Made by a program: the position numbers and the translations under genes. A DNA stretch of 10,269 nucleotides from Candidatus Zixiibacteriota bacterium. GTDB lineage: Bacteria > Zixibacteria > MSB-5A5 > GN15 > PGXB01. The stretch is taken from the NCBI GenBank assembly GCA_003641425.1, contig QNAH01000065.1, forward strand, positions 1-10,269, read 5' to 3'. A model generated the notes under the pieces. It was not told the DNA's origin, ran no database searches, and saw only the letters and a list, made by a program, of their open reading frames with translations. Of this stretch, positions 5,599 through 10,269 are shown in pieces. The stretch's first letter is position 1; the number at the start of each line of letters is the position of its first letter.

Positions 5599-7026
5599 TT
5601 AGTAAATACTGTAGCGGCTCATTCGATCCCGGAGTGTATTTCGGGAAATTCCAAGAATTTCCGAGGTCTTGACCTGATTGGATCCAAAGTGTTTCAGGCA
5701 GGATGCAATCAGGGCCTTCTCCAGTGCCGACTCCAGGAAATAATATATTTTGCCGGGCGAATTATTGATCAGTTTGGGCAAAACCGGATCGATTATTTTG
5801 CCGAACATCTCGGTGTAGTCATCCTGAAGATTATCCAGGTCTATTTCTATTTTGGCATCGAGCTCCGAAAACACCGGGAAGTCATCCGGCTGTAAAATAT
5901 TCGATTTCGTCATGACACAGGCGGTATGGACATTGTTCTCAAGCTCACGGACATTCCCCGGCCATGAGTATTTATTCAACATTGCCAATGCCTTTGGCGA
6001 AATGCCGGTGATTTCTTTATCCAGTAATTGGGAGAATCGTTTAACAAAATGGTCGGCGAGCAGGGGGATATCGTTTCTACGTTCTCGGAGAGGTGGAATA
6101 AATATTGAGACTACTTTAAGGCGATAAAACAGATCGACCCTGAAAGAGCCTTCTTTCATGCACTGCACCAGCGATTTATTGGTGGCCGCGACCACCCTGA
6201 CATCTACTTCTATGGTCTCGTTGCCGCCGACACGCTCAAATTTCTTCTCCTGCAGCACCCTCAGCAGTTTGGACTGCGTGAGCATGGACATATCCGCGAT
6301 CTCATCGAGAAAGATGGTTCCCTGATCGGCCTGTTCAAACTTACCCAGCCGCTTGAAATAGGCCCCGGTAAAGGCACCCTTTTCGTGACCGAATAATTCC
6401 GATTCAAGAAGAGTCTCTGCCAGCGCGGCGCAGTTCACCGATAGAAACGGTTTTGATCGACGGAGCGAGTTACGGTGAATAGCACGGGCAATCAGTTCTT
6501 TACCGGTCCCCGACTCGCCGAATATCAGGACAGCGGCATCGGTCTTGGCGACCTGTCCGACCAACTTGGCGATCTCGACAATCTCGGAGGACTGCCCTAT
6601 AATTTCATCTATTTCATGTATATCGGCTTCATTGGGATGAACGTATGCCTTTGTCCGCACGCCTTTAAAACCGCATGCCTTATTGACAGTGTCGATCAAT
6701 TTTTGAATTTCAAACGGCTTGGTTAAATATTCGAATGCCCCTTCCCCCATTGCTTCCATGGCATTACCGGTGGAAACAAAACCTGATATCATGATTATCG
6801 GAATGTGGATATCATGCAACTTGACCTGTTTGAGAACCTCCAGGCCCGATAATCCCGGAAGGTTGACATCGAGAAGGACAGCATCAATATCCTTATGATC
6901 TTTGATAAACTCAACGACTCTCTGGCCGTCCTCGAGGAAATAAAAACGGAAACGATCGGGATCGAAAAGGTTGGATAGTGATTTTGATACTTCCCGATCA
7001 TCATCGACGATAAGTATATTTTTCAT
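5599..7026 (-). CDS. Sigma-54-dependent response regulator, NtrC class
   Basis: A 475-residue cytoplasmic regulator with three domains. The receiver (1-120) has the acidic pocket D8-D10, phospho-acceptor D53, and K103 in LTKPF. The AAA+ domain (about 140-385) has Walker A GESGTGKE (170-177), the sigma-54-contacting GAFTGA (217-222), Walker B GTIFLDE (236-242), and SWPGNVRELE (354-363). A Fis-type helix-turn-helix closes it (about 430-473, SEILGISRNTLRDRMSRY). All parts needed for phosphorylation-controlled activation of sigma-54 promoters are intact. No histidine kinase is next to it, so the partner kinase is elsewhere and the target genes are unknown; I saw no convincing sigma-54 promoter (GG-N10-GC) in the intergenic regions here. 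The ATG at 7026 has only a weak AGG upstream. Gene name cannot be assigned from sequence. Confidence 0.95.
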   Translation of the reverse strand: MKNILIVDDDREVSKSLSNLFDPDRFRFYFLEDGQRVVEFIKDHKDIDAVLLDVNLPGLSGLEVLKQVKLHDIHIPIIMISGFVSTGNAMEAMGEGAFEYLTKPFEIQKLIDTVNKACGFKGVRTKAYVHPNEADIHEIDEIIGQSSEIVEIAKLVGQVAKTDAAVLIFGESGTGKELIARAIHRNSLRRSKPFLSVNCAALAETLLESELFGHEKGAFTGAYFKRLGKFEQADQGTIFLDEIADMSMLTQSKLLRVLQEKKFERVGGNETIEVDVRVVAATNKSLVQCMKEGSFRVDLFYRLKVVSIFIPPLRERRNDIPLLADHFVKRFSQLLDKEITGISPKALAMLNKYSWPGNVRELENNVHTACVMTKSNILQPDDFPVFSELDAKIEIDLDNLQDDYTEMFGKIIDPVLPKLINNSPGKIYYFLESALEKALIASCLKHFGSNQVKTSEILGISRNTLRDRMSRYSIY

Positions 7027-7042
7027 AGATGCCTGTTTATCC

Positions 7043-7059
7043 TGTATAATTATTATACA
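7043..7059. promoter_or_regulatory. 17-nt palindrome containing the probable -10 box of the response-regulator gene
   Basis: TGTATAATTATTATACA has 8-nt arms around one central T. On the minus strand it supplies a perfect TATAAT (7057-7052), 25 nt upstream of the start at 7026; on the plus strand a second TATAAT points toward the three-gene operon's 3' side, where no gene needs it. No good -35 is found 16-18 nt upstream, so an activator may be needed. Autoregulation by a dimer is possible but unproven. Confidence 0.4.
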
Positions 7060-7178
7060 TCAGCAACCATATTGTCTCTTAACAGGTATCGGTTTTTGAT
7101 AGGAATTATTTAGGGCTTGAGCGTTTAAATCTGCGTAAATTCAGCCTTTAGAGAGATATTAACGGCCGAAAATACCGA

Positions 7179-8018
7179 TCACTCCTCTTCCTCGATAAGG
7201 AAATTTACCACCGAGGTAGTAAGGAAAAAATTGACCAGCATGTCGATCACCAGGCCGACCGCCAGGACATAAAAAATAAGCTCCGGTGTAAATTTGTCCA
7301 CGATGACAGTGGACTTTCCTGACAGGTAAGAAGTCGGAACTGTAAAAAGATACGGTATCAGGGCAAGGAAAAAAGTGAAAATTGGAAACCTGAAAAACAA
7401 TGATAGGGATGTCTTAAAGGCTTTCAGTATATTGTTTTTATATACTACTATCGATGGAACGGCATAAATAAAGAGTGCGTAAACAGCCACCGCAAGCAGC
7501 CTTAAAAGAGTCTCAAAGGCTATAATACGCCTTGGTGATCCGATTAATTGACCGGCAAACAGTTCCGGCAAAAGCGTATTTATAACGATAATGACGGCTG
7601 TGACAAGCGTCCATGCCACCGCCAGTTGCGGCCATCGATATAAAACAGCCCTGAAATCAAGAGAATCGTCTTTGCGGGCATGGAAATACCTCATAAACAG
7701 CATCGATGCCCATCCGATGGCAAACCCCTCGAATAGAATTCCAAGAACCAGTTTCCCCCATTGAAACACAAAAGGCAGTGCGATATATAAACCGGGATAT
7801 TGAGAGAATATGGCGGCATTTTTTTCACCCAGAAGTCCCACCAGCGGGGATAAAATCGGGTAAACATACGGATTGACATACGAACGAAAAATGAGCAGAA
7901 CGATAAATTGCATTATTGCCAAAAGAAAAAAGGGCGGCCATAATTTGAATCTGAATATCGCCTTAAGAGCCGCGGCATACAGACCGATCAAACGGTTAAT
8001 CCCGGGTATAAATCCCAA
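7179..8018 (-). CDS. Polytopic membrane protein, function unknown
   Basis: A 279-residue inner-membrane protein with about six hydrophobic helices (roughly 27-45, 77-108, 132-150, 170-193, 209-229, 246-268). A cytosolic-type basic N-terminal segment comes first and an acidic EEEE tail last. The stretch PSIVVYKNNILKAFKTSL near residues 188-205 has the pattern of membrane proteins with a conserved Pro and a following amphipathic 'KAFKTS' helix, as in several DUF families, but I do not recognise a specific one. There are no enzyme motifs. The only start after the upstream stop in frame is TTG at 8018, preceded by GAGG at 6 nt spacing; translation therefore probably begins at a rare codon. It sits 18 nt after the FN3 lipoprotein gene and is the last gene of that operon, so it may help place or use those envelope proteins. 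No terminator hairpin was found in the 152 nt after it. Confidence 0.75.
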   Translation of the reverse strand: MGFIPGINRLIGLYAAALKAIFRFKLWPPFFLLAIMQFIVLLIFRSYVNPYVYPILSPLVGLLGEKNAAIFSQYPGLYIALPFVFQWGKLVLGILFEGFAIGWASMLFMRYFHARKDDSLDFRAVLYRWPQLAVAWTLVTAVIIVINTLLPELFAGQLIGSPRRIIAFETLLRLLAVAVYALFIYAVPSIVVYKNNILKAFKTSLSLFFRFPIFTFFLALIPYLFTVPTSYLSGKSTVIVDKFTPELIFYVLAVGLVIDMLVNFFLTTSVVNFLIEEEE

Positions 8019-8036
8019 TCCACACCTCGATTCAAT

Positions 8037-9314
8037 TTACGGCGATATCAGTCCCGTCGGGCCAGGTCCCGACAGCGTGGTCGCCGAAACAACATTCGAC
8101 GCCGCTGTCAATCCTGTCTTGTCATAGACGTATATAATATAAAAATACTCCATCCCGGCTGTAAGCTCTTCATCAGTATATGTAATTGTTGCCCGGCTCT
8201 CGATCACGGTAATTGGATCAGTATTGTTGGTTACACCCCCATTCGAACCGCGGTATACCTGATAGGCGGCAAAATCATTGTCGATCGATTGCGACCAGTT
8301 CAACCTTATCTCAGACGAAGAAACAGTCATTGCCACCAGTGTAACCGGTGTCGGGGGATTGGATATATTCAACAAAGCAGGAGCGTTAACCACCGCGGCA
8401 TTATTACCGGCGGCATCAATAAATCCGCCCGAGACTTCCCCATCGACCAGCTCCAGGCCGGCCGGAATCTCGTAGTTGCGAGAATAAATATATATATCAC
8501 CGGCGGGATTGCTCAGCCCTTCATTATAAGCAAGCGTCAGGGCGCTCTGTCCCGGGAACGAAATTCGCCCCTCCCCTCCGTTCTCGGATGTTCTTACATA
8601 GAAATTAATAAAATCCCCGGCTGAAAAGGTCTCACCGATCGGAGTGTAATAAACCGAGTCGATATGAGTCTCTGTGTCGAGAATAATGCTGTCGGAAACG
8701 GCTTCAGCTATTCCCGTCTCCGAACCGTCAGCAAACCGGAAACGTGCATAGATATGTTTGGTATCATCTCCGGCAGATAGCTCGAAACTTACAATCGAAG
8801 CGTAACTCCGCCAAACGGCATCGGCGAAAAGAGGGTCTTCGCTTACCTGCATCAGGCTTGCAATCACCGGAACAATGAATGTAATGCTTACATTTCGGGA
8901 CGAGGTATATTCATCACCGTTATTTATGGTCGCCGACAAAAGCCCCGGCGAGGTGGCAACCGGGTCCGATTTATATCCTTCGAGACCATCGGGCATAACC
9001 GCCGCCACCATGAAATAATATTGACGCCCATTGACCAGTCCGGTAATTGTAGATGAAAAAATGGACGTGTTTTCCCAGAGAATTCCGCCGTCCTCAAGAG
9101 AGTCGGTGTAATAGACATTAAATGACATGTTTGCAACCGTGTCGGCGATCTCCCATGTGATCATTATACTCTCGGAGAGATGCAAGGCGGTAACGGAAAG
9201 CGGCACCGGGGGTGCTTCGGGAAGAGAAAATTCGAGACCTTCCGTTTCGATATAGCGGTCGCAGCCGCCAGTCAGAAGCGCCAAAATAACTACCAATATA
9301 ATAATATTTCTCAT
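8037..9314 (-). CDS. Probable lipoprotein with two fibronectin III domains and two Ig-like modules
   Basis: A 425-residue exported protein. A hydrophobic leader (4-14) ends at LLTGGC, with Cys18 as the likely lipid-anchored residue; the Thr at -3 makes the lipobox non-ideal. Four modules follow: FN3 (about 37-122); a module at 124-213 whose TSSRNVSITF ... MQVSEDPLF ... YARFRFADGSET ... SDSIILDT pattern is common in bacterial surface proteins; a module at 218-316 with FSAGDFINFYVRT, a GD-IYIY stretch and FIDAAGNNA, as in bacterial Ig-like repeats; and a second FN3 (about 319-415). The tail is a short Gly/Pro-rich stretch. Such domain strings bind or space other proteins or sugars and carry no catalytic motif. 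The ATG at 9314 has GGAG 8 nt upstream. It is the middle gene of the operon, 16 nt after the PEGA gene. Ligand and function are unknown. Confidence 0.82.
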   Translation of the reverse strand: MRNIIILVVILALLTGGCDRYIETEGLEFSLPEAPPVPLSVTALHLSESIMITWEIADTVANMSFNVYYTDSLEDGGILWENTSIFSSTITGLVNGRQYYFMVAAVMPDGLEGYKSDPVATSPGLLSATINNGDEYTSSRNVSITFIVPVIASLMQVSEDPLFADAVWRSYASIVSFELSAGDDTKHIYARFRFADGSETGIAEAVSDSIILDTETHIDSVYYTPIGETFSAGDFINFYVRTSENGGEGRISFPGQSALTLAYNEGLSNPAGDIYIYSRNYEIPAGLELVDGEVSGGFIDAAGNNAAVVNAPALLNISNPPTPVTLVAMTVSSSEIRLNWSQSIDNDFAAYQVYRGSNGGVTNNTDPITVIESRATITYTDEELTAGMEYFYIIYVYDKTGLTAASNVVSATTLSGPGPTGLISP

Positions 9315-9330
9315 GTCCTTATCTCCCCGC

Positions 9331-10053
9331 CTAAAAACGATGGCTGAGCATCACCAGGCCGCCGCCCTGTTGCATGTCAGGCACCAGTGTAATACTGTTT
9401 GTCGGTATTTCCGCGCCGTGTTCAGGGAAGAAGAAAAGCGCATCGATAAAGTTAAGCCCCCACACGGCAATTGCGGCGCCGATCGTGATCCGCCTGAGTG
9501 TCTCGGCATCATAGGCATCCTTTCTGGCATCCGCCAGAACAGGATAAAACTGTTCTTTTTCCAAAAATGAGGTCATACTATTGTATTTGTCCTCGTATTC
9601 ATCGTAAGTATCCGCCTTGTCATTGTAGTCATGATCGGCAATTAAAAACGAAGCGGCCGCTCCAAGGGTCAATACGAAGAATACCCCGCCCTTGGCTTTC
9701 TGATCAGTGTATGCCTGTCCCCAGCCGGGAATAAAGAAGGAACGCGCGGCTGACTTGAAACGAGTCTTGGGTCTCAGTGCGACACTGAGGCTTCGAGGTT
9801 CCCCTGCCCGGATGAACAGCGACGATTTATAGGTTTCATATCCGTCCTTTTTAATATCGACCTTATAATGTCCTTCCAGCGCCTGGACAAAATTTACCGG
9901 CGTAATGCCGGAGACTATTTTTTCCCCGGTAAGAATGACTTCAGCGCCGGCAGGATTGGAGATGACGGATAAACCGTTCACGGTTTGTTGCGCATAGACA
10001 GGTGCGGTAATCAATAATAAAATAATGACGGCCAAGATCCCTTTGGACAGCAT
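9331..10053 (-). CDS. Exported PEGA-domain protein with DUF5683-like membrane region
   Basis: A 240-residue protein. A classic signal peptide (1-21) ends in PVYA-QQ. Residues 26-95 form a PEGA domain (SVISNPAGAEVILTG, then a TPVNF turn and GHYKVDIKKDGYETY), a small beta-fold found in bacterial surface proteins. From about 100 there is SFFIPGWGQAYTDQKAKGGVFF, the signature of DUF5683-type proteins, with two membrane helices (about 122-139 and 188-208) around an acidic, Tyr-rich loop (DYNDKADTYDEYEDKY). The end reads MLSHRF. I start at ATG 10053, because the signal peptide then has the proper length; an in-frame TTG at 10083 would place ten extra polar residues before it. The SD is weak (GAG about 7 nt upstream). 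It leads the operon with the FN3 lipoprotein and the membrane protein. Function in the envelope is unknown. Confidence 0.82.
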   Translation of the reverse strand: MLSKGILAVIILLLITAPVYAQQTVNGLSVISNPAGAEVILTGEKIVSGITPVNFVQALEGHYKVDIKKDGYETYKSSLFIRAGEPRSLSVALRPKTRFKSAARSFFIPGWGQAYTDQKAKGGVFFVLTLGAAASFLIADHDYNDKADTYDEYEDKYNSMTSFLEKEQFYPVLADARKDAYDAETLRRITIGAAIAVWGLNFIDALFFFPEHGAEIPTNSITLVPDMQQGGGLVMLSHRF

Positions 10054-10093
10054 AATAGATCTCACTTCCCTGTTAGTTGTCAATTAATAATTA

Positions 10094-10122
10094 AAGATAA
10101 ATTATTTTAAAACTCAATTCAA
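10094..10122 (-). promoter_or_regulatory. Weak candidate promoter for the PEGA operon
   Basis: On the minus strand, TTGAAT (10122-10117), a 17-nt spacer and TATCTT (10099-10094) fit a sigma-70 promoter at four of six bases in each box. The whole stretch 10083-10130 is very AT-rich, so chance matches are likely. A perfect TTGACA at 10083-10078 has no usable -10 before the ATG at 10053. Confidence 0.3.
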
Positions 10123-10123
10123 C

Positions 10124-10156
10124 AAATAAAAAAAGCCGCATCAACCTGATGCGGCT
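10124..10156 (-). terminator. Strong Rho-independent terminator, minus strand
   Basis: A perfect 10-bp GC-rich stem (10147-10156 with 10134-10143) with a 3-nt loop is followed on the minus strand by seven T and then ATTTG. It would end a transcript entering from the right, and so isolates the PEGA operon from a gene lying beyond the window. Confidence 0.85.
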
Positions 10157-10158
10157 CA

Positions 10159-10191
10159 GGGTGTTGACAAAATAGTCAACGCCCTTTTTTT
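10159..10191 (+). terminator. Rho-independent terminator, plus strand, with no upstream plus-strand gene
   Basis: A 10-bp stem (10159-10168 with 10175-10184) and a 6-nt loop are followed on the plus strand by seven T (10185-10191). The one non-Watson-Crick pair, T10162 with G10181, is a stable G-U in plus-strand RNA but an A-C mismatch in minus-strand RNA, which supports plus-strand use. It starts only 3 nt from the minus-strand terminator. Confidence 0.75.
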
Positions 10192-10269
10192 ATTCTTGTC
10201 TTTATATTCTCAATGTACTATATGTTTTTTAAAGCTGATTTAGAATAATGGTGGATTGAAATATGTTTC
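10192..10269. other. Right edge, unassigned
   Basis: No supported gene. On the plus strand, an ATG at 10263 follows GGTGG by 8 nt and could open a gene beyond the window, and TTGTCT (10197) with TATATG 17 nt later could be a weak promoter for it. Only two codons are visible, so no gene is called. The minus strand would hold the 3' flank of whatever gene uses the terminator at 10124-10156. Confidence 0.2.

Noticed and set aside
7080..7178. Terminator after the membrane-protein gene
   Set aside because: No stem of six or more pairs followed by a T-tract was found on the minus strand in this interval.
10054..10083. TTG start for the PEGA protein at 10083
   Set aside because: It would put ten polar residues before an otherwise ideal signal peptide; the TTG is part of a TTGACA-like box instead.
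1..10269. CRISPR arrays, tRNA/rRNA genes, insertion sequences, attachment sites
   Set aside because: No regularly spaced direct repeats, no tRNA-like cloverleaf, no transposase or integrase frame and no long terminal repeats were seen by reading; this was not a computed search.

Overview
The window looks like a stretch of chromosome from a Gram-negative (diderm), LPS-making bacterium. Evidence is an outer-membrane beta-barrel protein with a C-terminal Phe, a heptosyltransferase joined to a heptose-bisphosphate phosphatase, undecaprenyl-diphosphate phosphatase, a sigma-54-type response regulator, and a PEGA/DUF5683-type protein next to a fibronectin-III lipoprotein. Base composition is moderate and several genes use TTG-rich or SD-dependent starts. 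This style fits an environmental lineage of the FCB/Zixibacteria kind better than a well-studied proteobacterium, but that placement is inference. No rRNA, tRNA, CRISPR array, transposase or phage gene was seen. All main genes look intact except the one cut by the left edge.

Layout, left to right. (1) Positions 1-3665, all on the minus strand: a secreted beta-barrel protein (3665-3012), then a hairpin/terminator, then uppP (2950-2177), a GT9-GmhB fusion (2172-580) and an AmrS-type radical SAM enzyme (590 to beyond position 1). The last three genes are packed with a 4-nt gap and an 11-nt overlap, so they are probably one transcript. (2) Positions 3666-3890: a divergent promoter region with two convincing sigma-70 promoters and two palindromes. 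(3) Plus strand: a LeuT-like sodium:amino-acid symporter (3891-5456) followed after 3 nt by a 44-residue one-helix protein (5460-5594) that resembles the MetS-type small subunit of such transporters. (4) Minus strand, convergent with it: an orphan NtrC-class response regulator (7026-5599). (5) Minus strand 10053-7179: a three-gene operon of a PEGA + DUF5683-like protein, a four-module FN3/Ig-like lipoprotein and a six-helix membrane protein. (6) The right edge (10054-10269) has no gene but holds two adjacent terminator hairpins with T-tracts on opposite strands.

How they work together. The left operon is envelope-centred: UppP recycles the lipid carrier for wall and surface-polysaccharide synthesis, and the fusion couples heptose precursor dephosphorylation with heptose transfer to LPS core. 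The AmrS enzyme belongs to the AmmeMemoRadiSam set, whose role is poorly defined. The divergent transporter pair imports an amino acid. The PEGA/FN3/membrane operon probably makes envelope-associated surface or assembly proteins of unknown job. I did not find a clearly new multi-gene system. The most notable items are the glycosyltransferase-phosphatase fusion, the SD-containing terminator hairpin in front of uppP, the unlisted small transporter subunit, the symmetrical divergent control region and the unmatched plus-strand terminator at the right edge.
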